Assembly (NCBI RefSeq): GCF_010667645.1
Contig: NZ_WHZV01000001.1
Span: 503,082-567,081, forward strand
Direction: 5' to 3'
DNA: 64,000 nucleotides
Source of the DNA: Bifidobacterium platyrrhinorum
GTDB taxonomy: Bacteria; Actinomycetota; Actinomycetes; Actinomycetales; Bifidobacteriaceae
The translations under genes and the position numbers were made by a program. The notes below the pieces were generated by a model. That model made no database searches. It saw nothing but the letters and a program-made list of their open reading frames with translations, and was not told the origin of the DNA. Shown one piece after another: positions 56,345 through 64,000 of this stretch. Numbering within the stretch: the first letter of the stretch is position 1; every line of letters begins with the position of its first letter.

Positions 56345-57973
56345 TCACAGGCCGGCGTCGGCCATCGTGATGTACCCGGGGTCGATGAGCGTGGACTTGA
56401 GGTTGGAGGCGCTTACGGAGAGCGGGTCCTCCTCCACGAGGTTCACCTTGCCCTTGACGCCCGTGAGCCTCCCCTTCTTCACGAAGGACAGGTCGGCGAC
56501 CTTGCCGCCCCGGTTCAGCCTGACGACGACGCGCGCGGTGTCCGCGGCCAGGGAGAGCCGATCCTCAAGGCCCGTCATCCATTGCTTGCCGTTCACCACC
56601 TGGGGGATGGTGTCCACATATCCGCCGAAGCCGGTGACGATGGGCCAGCGGCTGTTGGATTCGTCCACGCCGACCTGCGCCGACGGGGTGTCCTCGTCAT
56701 CGGAACCGGCGTTGCCGGCGTTATCCGGTGATTTCGCCGGATCCGGCACGCTGCCTCGCTGAAGGTCCTTGCGGCCGGCGATATTGCCGACGATGCCGGA
56801 TATCGTGATCTGCGGATTGATGTCGGCGGCCGATCCGGTGTAGCCGAGCGAGTCGAGCTCGTCGGTCACCGCGGCGGCCACATAGTCGTTCATCGCTATG
56901 ATGCCGTCGATCCTCGTGTGCGCGGTGCCGTCCGAGGTCCTCTTCGTGGGCAGGCGCCTGTCGAGCTCGGCGGCGATGCCCTTGGCGTCGTCGGCCTGCA
57001 CGGTCACGTCGCGCCAGTCCTTGTCGGTGGAGGACTTGGTGAGCAGCTGGGACGGGCTGTACGCCTTGCCTTGGCTGAAGTACGGCTGGAGCACCTGCCA
57101 CATGCCCGCGAACGCGTCATGGGCGAACGTGTCGTTGTCCTGCGCGTCGTCATCCGCGTCCCCGTCCGTCACGTCGGGGATGAGCACTTCGATGGCCTTG
57201 GGATTGTCCTTGCTCGCCTTCGCGAGATCGAGTTTGGCGACGAGTTTCTGCGCCTGGGTGCGGCCGATCTGCTCCGCCGTGGAGAACCGGATGAACGCGT
57301 CCGGGGCGAAGTCCTTCACCCCGTTGGCGAGCAACACGACATGCATGCCGGATTCGCGCGCGAGCTCCAGCGCCGCGTCGAGCCGCGAATAGGCGCTTTC
57401 CGCGGTCCCGGTCCCGGCGTCCTGCGCGTCGTCCGTTTCCGAAGAGGACGTGGAGGATCCGGACGACGCCGAATCCGATGAGGAAGACGAGGAAGACGAC
57501 GACGCGGCGGTGACGGGCTGGGTGACGTAGTCGCCGTACTGGCGCGTGGCCGCATCGGATTCGACCGCCGGCGCCACGACCAGCGTCGTGCGCTTCGCGG
57601 TCTCGCCGGAACCCGACGAGGTCATGTGGTCGACCACCCAGTCCTGGACGTCGCGGCTCTGCTGGTCGAGGTCGGACGAGGTCCTGGTCTCGATGTCCTT
57701 CTTGGCGACCCCGGCGTCGACGAGTCGCGAGGTGATCGCGGGGACGAGTTTCGCCCACTTGTTGAGCGGCGTACGCTGCGAGATGGTGATGCCGTCGGAC
57801 GGGGTGAAGATGACGGCCGATCCGGCGTCCGCCTTCGATGCGGCGGACGCGGCCGACGCCGTGGCCTGCCCCTGTCCGCCATCGGCGCCGCATGCCGCGG
57901 TTCCGGCCAGAAGCGCGACTCCCGCCGCCATGGCGATCAGTCGTGCCGCGATGTTGCTGCTGCGCGTGGCCAT
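56345..57973 (-). CDS. Orphan sugar-binding-like lipoprotein
   Basis: A 542-residue exported lipoprotein. The signal segment LIAMAAGVALLAGTAACGAD ends in a lipobox-like AAC. The mature part resembles type I periplasmic binding proteins of sugar ABC transporters (ITSRLVDAGVAKKDIETRTS, MHVVLLANGV, IDGIIAMNDYVAAAVTDELD). A low-complexity Ser/Asp/Glu insert (around [16 protein letters not shown], about residue 155) interrupts the first lobe. The start 57973 follows AAAGGA. No transport permease or ATPase is adjacent, so it may be a receptor or use components encoded elsewhere. Ligand unknown. Confidence 0.75.
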   Translation of the reverse strand: MATRSSNIAARLIAMAAGVALLAGTAACGADGGQGQATASAASAASKADAGSAVIFTPSDGITISQRTPLNKWAKLVPAITSRLVDAGVAKKDIETRTSSDLDQQSRDVQDWVVDHMTSSGSGETAKRTTLVVAPAVESDAATRQYGDYVTQPVTAASSSSSSSSSDSASSGSSTSSSETDDAQDAGTGTAESAYSRLDAALELARESGMHVVLLANGVKDFAPDAFIRFSTAEQIGRTQAQKLVAKLDLAKASKDNPKAIEVLIPDVTDGDADDDAQDNDTFAHDAFAGMWQVLQPYFSQGKAYSPSQLLTKSSTDKDWRDVTVQADDAKGIAAELDRRLPTKRTSDGTAHTRIDGIIAMNDYVAAAVTDELDSLGYTGSAADINPQITISGIVGNIAGRKDLQRGSVPDPAKSPDNAGNAGSDDEDTPSAQVGVDESNSRWPIVTGFGGYVDTIPQVVNGKQWMTGLEDRLSLAADTARVVVRLNRGGKVADLSFVKKGRLTGVKGKVNLVEEDPLSVSASNLKSTLIDPGYITMADAGL

Positions 57974-58058
57974 GGGGCGGGAATCCTTTCGATCGACGTG
58001 CAATGCCTCCGCCCGATTGTAGTAGCACCCGGACGGATTCGCCGCACCGACGCCGCGG

Positions 58059-59279
58059 TCAGTCGGCGAGGGCCTTGGCGAGATTCTCGTCGAGCGCGTC
58101 CATGAAGCCCTCGGTGTCGAGCCACGGTTCATCCGGACCGATGAGCATGGCGAGATCCTTGGTCATCTGGCCTCCTTCGACGGTGGAGACGATGACCTTC
58201 TCCAGCGTCTCGGCGAAGTGGCGGACCTCGGGCGTGCCGTCGAGGTCGGCGCGGTGCTTGAGGCCGCCGGTCCACGCGAAGATCGAGGCGATCGGGTTGG
58301 TCGAGGTCTTCTCGCCCTTGAGCCAGCGGCGGTAGTGGCGGGTGACGGTGCCGTGGGCGGCCTCGGCCTCGACGGTCTGACCGTCCGGGGTCATGAGCAC
58401 GGAGGTCATGAGGCCGAGGGAGCCGAAGCCTTGGGCGACGGAGTCGGACTGCACGTCGCCGTCGTAGTTTTTGCAGGCCCAGATGTAGCCGCCGTGCCAC
58501 TTGAGGGAGCTGGCGACCATGTCGTCGATGAGGCGGTGCTCGTAGGTGAGGCCCTCCGCCTCGTAGCGTTCCTTGTATTCGGTCTCGTAGATCTCGGCGA
58601 AGATGTCCTTGAACTGGCCGTCGTACGCCTTGAGGATCGTGTTCTTGGTGGACAGGTACACGGGGTAGTGGCGCATGAGGCCGTAGTTGAAGCAGGCGCG
58701 CGCGAAGCCGCGGATCGAATCGTTGACGTTGTACTGCACCTGGGCCACGCCGCCGTCGGCCCCGTAGTCGTAGACCACGTGCTGGATCGGCTCGGAACCA
58801 TCCTCGGGGGTGAAGGTGACGGTGAGACGGCCGGCGCCCGGCACCTTGAAATCGGTGGCCTTGTACTGGTCGCCGAAGGCGTGGCGGGCCACGACGATCG
58901 GCTTGGTCCAGCCGGGGACGAGACGGGGCACGTTGCTCATCACGATGGGCTCGCGGAAGATGGTGCCGCCGAGGATGTTGCGGATCGTGCCGTTGGGGGA
59001 CTTCCACATCTTCTTCAGCCCGAACTCCTTGACGCGGGCCTCGTCGGGCGTGATCGTGGCGCACTTGACGCCCACGTGCTCGCGCTGGATGGCGTGCGCG
59101 GCGTCGATGGTGACATGGTCGTCGGTGGCGTCGCGGTTCTCGATGCCGAGATCGTAGTAGTCGAGGTCCACGTCGAGGTACGGCAGGATCAGCCTGTCCT
59201 TGATGTCCTTCCAGATGACGCGCGTCATCTCGTCGCCGTCGAGCTCGACGACCCTGCCTTCGACCTTGATCTTGCCCAT
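58059..59279 (-). CDS. icd: Isocitrate dehydrogenase, NADP-dependent
   Basis: A 406-residue homodimeric isocitrate dehydrogenase of the eukaryotic-like subfamily, making 2-oxoglutarate for glutamate synthesis. Recognised segments are [40 protein letters not shown] (substrate Ser-Asn-Arg region), and [20 protein letters not shown] (metal-binding aspartates). GGAGGAA just before 59279 fixes the start; the frame is open 495 codons upstream but that region is antisense to guaB3. Confidence 0.96.
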   Translation of the reverse strand: MGKIKVEGRVVELDGDEMTRVIWKDIKDRLILPYLDVDLDYYDLGIENRDATDDHVTIDAAHAIQREHVGVKCATITPDEARVKEFGLKKMWKSPNGTIRNILGGTIFREPIVMSNVPRLVPGWTKPIVVARHAFGDQYKATDFKVPGAGRLTVTFTPEDGSEPIQHVVYDYGADGGVAQVQYNVNDSIRGFARACFNYGLMRHYPVYLSTKNTILKAYDGQFKDIFAEIYETEYKERYEAEGLTYEHRLIDDMVASSLKWHGGYIWACKNYDGDVQSDSVAQGFGSLGLMTSVLMTPDGQTVEAEAAHGTVTRHYRRWLKGEKTSTNPIASIFAWTGGLKHRADLDGTPEVRHFAETLEKVIVSTVEGGQMTKDLAMLIGPDEPWLDTEGFMDALDENLAKALAD

Positions 59280-59404
59280 GCTTCCTCCTGACGGTTCGAT
59301 TGAGACATCTGCCATTCGTAGCGCAGGTTTGTAACGGCGAACACGTGCGGTCGAATATGTGAGATGCGCGTGAGACGCAGCGCGCCGCCGTCCCGCGCGC
59401 GCAT

Positions 59405-59410
59405 TAGTCT
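59405..59410 (+). promoter_or_regulatory. -10 element of a probable leaderless guaB3 transcript
   Basis: TAGTCT ends 7 nt before the ATG, and no ribosome binding site is present. Confidence 0.35.
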
Positions 59411-59417
59411 CGAAACC

Positions 59418-60545
59418 ATGTCTCAGGAAATTGAAATCGGTTTGGGCAAGAAGGGCCGCATGGCCTACTCGCTGGACGATGTCTCCATCGTCCCCTCGCG
59501 CAGGACGCGCGACCCGCAGGACGTCTCCACCTCCTGGCAGGTCGACGCCTACGAGTTCGACGTGCCGGTCATCGGCGCGCCCATGGATTCGGTCACCAGC
59601 CCCGCCACCGCCATCGCGATGGGCCGTCTCGGCGCGCTGGGAGTGCTGGATCTCGAGGGCCTGTGGACCCGTTACGACGATCCGACCCCCTTCTTCGACG
59701 AGATCGCCGGCCTGCCGGCGGAGACCGCAACGCGCCGCATCCAGGAGATCTACGCGGAGCCGATCAAGCCGGAGCTCATCACCAGGCGTCTGCACGAGAT
59801 CCGCGACGCCGGCGTCACCGTGGCCGGCGCGCTTTCCCCGCAGCGCACCCAGCAGTTCTATTCGACGGTCGTGGATGCGGGCGTCGACCTGTTCGTGATC
59901 CGCGGCACCGCCGTGTCCGCCGAGCACGTCTCGCAGGACCATGAGCCGCTCAACCTCAAGCAGTTCATCTACGACCTGGACGTGCCGGTCATCGTCGGCG
60001 GCGCGGCCAACTACACGGCCGCCCTGCACCTCATGCGCACGGGGGCCGCGGGCGTGCTCGTCGGCTTCGGCGGCGGCGCCGTGTCCGCCACCCGCCAGAC
60101 GATCGGCGTCGAGGCCCCGATGGCCACCGCCATCGCGGACGTCGCCGAGGCCCGGCGCGACTACATGGACGAGTCCGGCGGCCGTTACGTCCAGCTCATC
60201 GCGGACGGCGGCATGGGCGATTCCGGCAGTTTCGTCAAGGCCCTCGCACTCGGCGCCGACGCGGTCATGCTCGGCGCGCCCCTGGCCCGCGCCACCGAGG
60301 CGCCGGGCCGCGGCATGCACTGGGGGGCCGAGGCCCGTCACCAGACGCTGCCGCGCGGTTTCCGCACGAACGTGGGCACGGTCGCGCCGCTCGAGCAGAT
60401 CCTGTTCGGGCCGAGCCACACCGCCGACGGCACCACCAACTTCATCGGGGCGCTGCGTCGCGCGATGGCGTCCACCGGCTACGTCGACGTGAAGAACTTC
60501 CAGCGCTGCGGCGTGGTCGTCACGCCGTACGCCGGCCGCGCCTGA
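59418..60545 (+). CDS. guaB3: GuaB3 family IMP dehydrogenase-related protein
   Basis: A 375-residue TIM-barrel protein of the GuaB3 branch. It lacks the CBS pair of true IMP dehydrogenase and is shorter. Family segments are [39 protein letters not shown], and [20 protein letters not shown]. The catalytic loop, where IMP dehydrogenase has its Cys, reads [16 protein letters not shown] and has none. A purine role is likely, but activity as an IMP dehydrogenase is doubtful; some GuaB3 proteins act as GMP reductases. No ribosome binding site. Confidence 0.9.
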   Translation: MSQEIEIGLGKKGRMAYSLDDVSIVPSRRTRDPQDVSTSWQVDAYEFDVPVIGAPMDSVTSPATAIAMGRLGALGVLDLEGLWTRYDDPTPFFDEIAGLPAETATRRIQEIYAEPIKPELITRRLHEIRDAGVTVAGALSPQRTQQFYSTVVDAGVDLFVIRGTAVSAEHVSQDHEPLNLKQFIYDLDVPVIVGGAANYTAALHLMRTGAAGVLVGFGGGAVSATRQTIGVEAPMATAIADVAEARRDYMDESGGRYVQLIADGGMGDSGSFVKALALGADAVMLGAPLARATEAPGRGMHWGAEARHQTLPRGFRTNVGTVAPLEQILFGPSHTADGTTNFIGALRRAMASTGYVDVKNFQRCGVVVTPYAGRA

Positions 60546-60585
60546 CGATTCGGTTATCCACCGTGGCATCCACGGTGATGCACCG

Positions 60586-60615
60586 GGCCCCGCGTCACGT
60601 TGACGCGGGGCCTTT
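60586..60615 (+). terminator. guaB3 terminator
   Basis: A 12-bp perfect stem, GGCCCCGCGTCA with TGACGCGGGGCC, a 3-nt loop, then TTT. Confidence 0.85.
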
Positions 60616-60687
60616 CGCATGCTGTGATGGGCGTGCGGCCGTTCGATGGGGAGCGGCCGCACCACCGACTTCGAAGGCGAGGCGCCC

Positions 60688-61191
60688 ATGGAACCGCAAT
60701 GGAGGGTCGTGATCCCCTCGTCGGGTTTCGTCCACGGACGCACCCCGCCGGTGTACGAGGGAACCATAGAGGTGGGATTGTCCGACGGGCCGGTGCCCTA
60801 CCGGGTCGTCGCCGTGGCCGACGACGGGGCGACGGGGGAGGAGATCCGCACGATGGCGGTGTCCACCTGCCGAGTGGTCTGTCTGGCCGTCGACGTGATC
60901 CGTGGCAACCTGCCGTCGTCCGCATTGAGCGGGGCCGTCAGCGCCCCATGCCTGTCGCGGCTGGAGACGCTGGCGTATCTGCTGTCCGCGTCGATGACGG
61001 TCAGCGACGACATGCGGGCCGCCATGCGGTTCATGCCCGTCGTCCCGCATCTGCTGTCCGGCATGCTGGTCAACGCGTCGACGCTGGAGATGGCCGCGCA
61101 CCTGTCGGTGGGGCGCCTGTCCTACTGGGCGAACGTGAGGCTCGAGCTCAGGGGCTCGCGCTGGATGTGCACGGTCGTGGACGTGGGGTGA
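60688..61191 (+). CDS. Rv3235 family-like protein
   Basis: A 167-residue cytoplasmic protein. The C-terminal half, helical and ending in [20 protein letters not shown], resembles the Rv3235 family of actinobacteria. The first part is a variable Pro-rich region ([16 protein letters not shown]). The start 60688 (GGCGAGG about 5 nt upstream) is preferred over 60646. Function unknown; its mycobacterial relative lies near secA. Family assignment is from pattern only. Confidence 0.55.
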   Translation: MEPQWRVVIPSSGFVHGRTPPVYEGTIEVGLSDGPVPYRVVAVADDGATGEEIRTMAVSTCRVVCLAVDVIRGNLPSSALSGAVSAPCLSRLETLAYLLSASMTVSDDMRAAMRFMPVVPHLLSGMLVNASTLEMAAHLSVGRLSYWANVRLELRGSRWMCTVVDVG

Positions 61192-61253
61192 CCGATCGCC
61201 GTGCCGCCGTGTCGCGTCGTCGGCGTCGACGGCATGGCAGATACCGGACCGGG

Positions 61254-61259
61254 TATAGT
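61254..61259 (+). promoter_or_regulatory. -10 element (TATAGT) of the acyl-CoA ligase gene
   Basis: TATAGT ends 9 nt before the ATG and no ribosome binding site lies between them, so the mRNA is probably leaderless. Confidence 0.5.
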
Positions 61260-61268
61260 CTGGAACCT

Positions 61269-63365
61269 ATGTTGCGTGAGTATATTTCCGACCCCGAGTA
61301 TGTGACCAACGACGACGACACGATATTCTCGCTGCTCGCCGCCCGCGCCGCGTCGGCCCCCGATGACGAGATCGCCGAATACCAGGACGACGACCGCCGG
61401 TGGCATGCGGTGACCGCCTCCGAGATGCTGGCGCGCGTGCGCGCCGTGGCGAAGGGGCTGCTCGGATTGGGCGTGCGCCCGGGGACCATGGTCGCCATCT
61501 ATTCGGCCACCTGCTATGAGTGGGGCGTGACGGATTTCGCCTGCGCCGCCATCGGCGCGGTGAGCGTGCCGATCTACGAGACCGATTCGGAGCGTCAGGC
61601 CGCCTCCATCATCGAGGACACGTCGCCCCTGATCGCCTTCGCCGGCGACCAGGCCCACGCGCAGACCCTCGAACAGGTGCGTGACGAGGTCAAGGGCCTC
61701 GAATACGTGTTCAACTTCAAGGCGAACGGGCTCGACGCGGTCGCCGATTTCGGCGCGAACGTCCCCGACGAGGAGCTTGACGCGGCCATCGGGCGGGTCA
61801 GGGCCGACGACATGACCACCATCGTCTACACGTCCGGTTCGACCGGCAAGCCGAAGGGCGCGATGCTGTCCAACCGCAACTTCACGCACATCGTGAAGAA
61901 CGGCTACATCATCCTCGAGGACATGCTGTACAACCCGAACCGTCTGCTGCTGTTCCTCCCGCTGGCGCACTGCTTCGCACGCTACATCCAGTACGTGGCC
62001 ATCGGCGGCCACGGCGTCGTCGGCTACATCCCCGGGGCCCGGCATCTGCTCGCCGACCTGCGTTCGTTCAAGCCGACCTACCTGCTCGGCGTGCCCCGCG
62101 TGTTCGAGAAGGTGTACAACGCCGCCTCCCAGAAGGCCGGCAACGGCATCGCGGGCCGCGTGTTCGCCGCCGCCTACCGTCATTTCGTGCAGTGGTCCAA
62201 GGACGCCCAGGAGGGCAGGGGCCATTCGCCGATCGCGCGCATCCAGCATTCGTTCTTCATGGGTACGGTGGGCAAGTCCGTGCGTTCCGCGCTCGGGCCG
62301 AACCTCGCCTGGCTGGCCTGCGGCGGCGCCCCGCTCAACCCGGATCTCGCCCACTTCTTCAACGGCATGGACGGCATCACGTTCATCCAGGGCTACGGCA
62401 TGACGGAGACCGCGGCCCCGATGCTCGTCAACTGGCAGGACGACAACAGGGTCGGTTCCGTGGGCAAGCCCGGTCCCGGCATGGGGGTCAGGCAGGGTGA
62501 GGGCGACGAGCTGCTGCTCACCGGCCCGAACGTGTTCCTCGGCTACTACAAGCAGCCCGAGCTCACCGCCGAGGCGAAGACCGCCGACGGGTGGATCCGC
62601 ACCGGCGACCTCGGCACGATCGACGACGACGGCTTCGTCTATATCACCGGCCGCAAGAAGGACATCATCATCACCGCCGGCGGCAAGAACGTGAGCCCGG
62701 CCCCGATGGAGGAGATCATCGCCACCTGTCCGATCGTCGACCATGCGGTCGTCGTGGGCGACGGCAAGCCCTTCATCGCGGCCCTCATCGAACTCGAGCC
62801 GGACATGACCCGTTCGTGGCTCGAATCCCAGGGGCTCGACCGCAACGCGCCCATGGCCGACATCGCGCAGAACGAGGCCGTGCGCGCGTTCGTGCAGCAG
62901 TACATCGACAAGGCGAACGCGAACGTGTCCCGCGCCGAATCGGTGCGCAAGTTCGTGATCCTCGACGAGCAGTTCAGCCAGGAGGCCGGCACGCTGACCC
63001 CGAGCATGAAGGTCGTGCGGCCGAAGGTGCTCAAGCGCTACGAGGACGTGATCGACGGCGAGATCTACGTGCCGCGCGGACCGTCGAAGCCGTTGCCCGC
63101 CACCGTGCGCATCCTCGACAGGACCACCGAATCGGTCAAGCGCACGGCGGAGACGGTCAAGCAGGCCTCGGAGAACGTCAATACGAAGACGTTGCGCGAC
63201 GCCTACGAGCAGGCCCGGGAGAACGTGTCTGATTCGCTTGCTAGCGTGTCCGAGAAGATCAAGCGCCAGCAGGACGGCCCGGACGCGGATGCGACCTCCG
63301 GGACCGCTCCGGAGTCCGCCGAGGCGGCCGGCGCCGACACCCATACCGACAACGAGGAGAGATAG
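61269..63365 (+). CDS. Long-chain fatty acid-CoA ligase (FadD15-like)
   Basis: A 698-residue AMP-forming enzyme activating fatty acids. The ATP/AMP motif is [18 protein letters not shown], with [37 protein letters not shown], and [17 protein letters not shown] in the C-terminal lid. Beyond the fold lies a helical tail of about 90 residues rich in Glu, Lys, Ala and Thr ([20 protein letters not shown]) that could be coiled-coil. It is followed after 2 nt by def. The substrate range is unknown. Confidence 0.93.
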   Translation: MLREYISDPEYVTNDDDTIFSLLAARAASAPDDEIAEYQDDDRRWHAVTASEMLARVRAVAKGLLGLGVRPGTMVAIYSATCYEWGVTDFACAAIGAVSVPIYETDSERQAASIIEDTSPLIAFAGDQAHAQTLEQVRDEVKGLEYVFNFKANGLDAVADFGANVPDEELDAAIGRVRADDMTTIVYTSGSTGKPKGAMLSNRNFTHIVKNGYIILEDMLYNPNRLLLFLPLAHCFARYIQYVAIGGHGVVGYIPGARHLLADLRSFKPTYLLGVPRVFEKVYNAASQKAGNGIAGRVFAAAYRHFVQWSKDAQEGRGHSPIARIQHSFFMGTVGKSVRSALGPNLAWLACGGAPLNPDLAHFFNGMDGITFIQGYGMTETAAPMLVNWQDDNRVGSVGKPGPGMGVRQGEGDELLLTGPNVFLGYYKQPELTAEAKTADGWIRTGDLGTIDDDGFVYITGRKKDIIITAGGKNVSPAPMEEIIATCPIVDHAVVVGDGKPFIAALIELEPDMTRSWLESQGLDRNAPMADIAQNEAVRAFVQQYIDKANANVSRAESVRKFVILDEQFSQEAGTLTPSMKVVRPKVLKRYEDVIDGEIYVPRGPSKPLPATVRILDRTTESVKRTAETVKQASENVNTKTLRDAYEQARENVSDSLASVSEKIKRQQDGPDADATSGTAPESAEAAGADTHTDNEER

Positions 63366-63367
63366 TC

Positions 63368-63853
63368 TTGGCCATCCGTGAGATTCGCGTCGTTCCCGAT
63401 CCCGTGCTGCGCACCCCCTGCGATGAGATCCGCGAGATCACCCCGGCCGTACGGCGTCTGGTCGACGACCTGCTGCAGACCGTCGACGATCCCGGCCGCG
63501 CCGGCCTGTCCGCCAACCAGATCGGCGTGAGCCTGAGGGCGTTCTCCTACAACATCGACGGCAGGATCGGCTACATCCTCAATCCGGTGCTCGAGGAGAC
63601 CCGTGGCGAGCAGTACGGCGACGAAGGGTGCCTGTCCGTGCCCGGACTGTGGTACAAGACCCGCCGCGCCGATTATGCGCGCGTGCGCGGCATCGACCTG
63701 GACGGCAAGGAGGTCGTGCTCGAGGGCAGCGGCCTGATGGGCCGTATGCTCCAGCACGAGACGGACCACCTTGACGGCCATGTGTACCTCGACCGTCTGG
63801 AGAAGGAGGAGCGCCGCGCGGCGCTGAGGTACATGCGCGAGCATCGCAAGTGA
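63368..63853 (+). CDS. def: Peptide deformylase
   Basis: A 161-residue metal enzyme removing the formyl group from nascent proteins. Three motifs: [10 protein letters not shown] (motif 1), EGCLSVP (motif 2, Cys metal ligand), and [16 protein letters not shown] (motif 3, HExxH-type HETDH). Start is TTG 63368 with GAGGAGA about 9 nt upstream; cotranscribed with the acyl-CoA ligase gene. It is the short type, without a long C-terminal extension. Confidence 0.95.
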   Translation: MAIREIRVVPDPVLRTPCDEIREITPAVRRLVDDLLQTVDDPGRAGLSANQIGVSLRAFSYNIDGRIGYILNPVLEETRGEQYGDEGCLSVPGLWYKTRRADYARVRGIDLDGKEVVLEGSGLMGRMLQHETDHLDGHVYLDRLEKEERRAALRYMREHRK

Positions 63854-63858
63854 CCGGC

Positions 63859-63879
63859 CGTTCCCGCGGTTCGGGAACG
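63859..63879 (+). terminator. def terminator hairpin
   Basis: An 8-bp perfect stem, CGTTCCCG with CGGGAACG, and a 5-nt loop, just after the def stop. Confidence 0.55.
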
Positions 63880-63894
63880 CCCCCCCATGGAGAA

Positions 63895-63927
<33 letters not shown>

Positions 63928-64000
63928 CGGGCCCCCGGCACATCGAGACCGATCTGGTGAGCACGCAGCGCGACCTCGTCATCAACATGGAGCTGTACAC
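63928..64000 (+). CDS. Unidentified ORF after the G-tract, truncated by window end
   Basis: The plus-strand frame read HIETDLVSTQRDLVINMELYT at the extreme end looks protein-like, but only about 24 codons are visible. A GTG at 63957 could start it, or the G-tract could be part of the 5' coding region from ATG 63887, which at the present length is in another frame. No family recognised. Confidence 0.25.

Noticed and set aside
59280..60767. A very long open frame on the minus strand extending the icd ORF across guaB3 (902 codons in total)
   Set aside because: GGAGGAA directly before 59279 marks the icd start, and the region is antisense to a fully conserved guaB3. Long antisense frames are expected at this GC content.

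Overview
The window is a high-GC, densely coding actinobacterial chromosome segment, almost certainly from Bifidobacterium or a close relative. Evidence for this: a fused shikimate kinase/3-dehydroquinate synthase (aroKB) inside an aroC-aroKB-aroQ cluster; the order alaS-ruvX-mltG-prepilin peptidase-aroC-aroKB-aroQ-pyrG; a sufB-sufD-sufC-sufS-sufU-sufT iron-sulfur operon; a GuaB3-type IMP dehydrogenase paralogue; ATGA/GTGA stop-start overlaps; and several genes whose -10 box sits directly before the start codon (probably leaderless). Nothing looks like a prophage, integrated plasmid, transposase gene or CRISPR array.

Layout. 1-6 kb: the 3' end of a uracil permease, an AraC regulator, a small ORF, an SDR oxidoreductase, a DEAD-box RNA helicase and a GH13 glucosidase. 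6.2-12.7 kb: a translationally coupled four-gene membrane/glycan module (DUF6020-like protein, Wzx-type flippase, GT2 glycosyltransferase, large membrane protein). 12.7-19.7 kb: a divergent AlbA_2 ATPase and DUF1846 pair, NhaA, a small HTH protein, and an xpt-pbuX xanthine salvage pair. 19.9-25.1 kb: a PcrA/UvrD helicase with a Ser-Tyr-Gly-rich linker, and a DUF4418/FtsX-permease/ATPase export cluster. 25.3-41.4 kb: housekeeping genes rpsD, alaS, ruvX, mltG, aroC, aroKB, aroQ and pyrG, interrupted at 35.9-38.1 kb by an accessory pocket (repeat array, nuclease-like protein of lower GC, small ORFs, G11 tract); a secreted beta-propeller follows pyrG. 41.4-47.8 kb: the suf operon. 47.9-56.1 kb: glgC, an rRNA/tRNA methyltransferase, tRNA-Leu(GAG), rsmE, HIT, phoH, ybeY, a CNNM/CorC-like protein and era. 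56.3-64 kb: a lipoprotein sugar-binding protein without transporter, icd, guaB3, an Rv3235-like protein, a long-chain acyl-CoA ligase, def, and a 33-G homopolymer before an unidentified truncated ORF.

The most unusual signal is in the intergenic DNA. Nearly every gene junction carries a long hairpin. Two loci (after pcrA and after era) share a conserved hairpin core, and at each locus that core is bracketed by an inverted and then a second direct copy of the host gene's own 3' end. At era the second copy still encodes KQLERLGF-stop, with only synonymous differences. The inverted arm could pair with either direct copy. The sufC-sufS gap has a similar three-arm layout, not derived from the gene end. 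These look like a family of small non-coding elements that copy or mimic the gene ends they sit behind.
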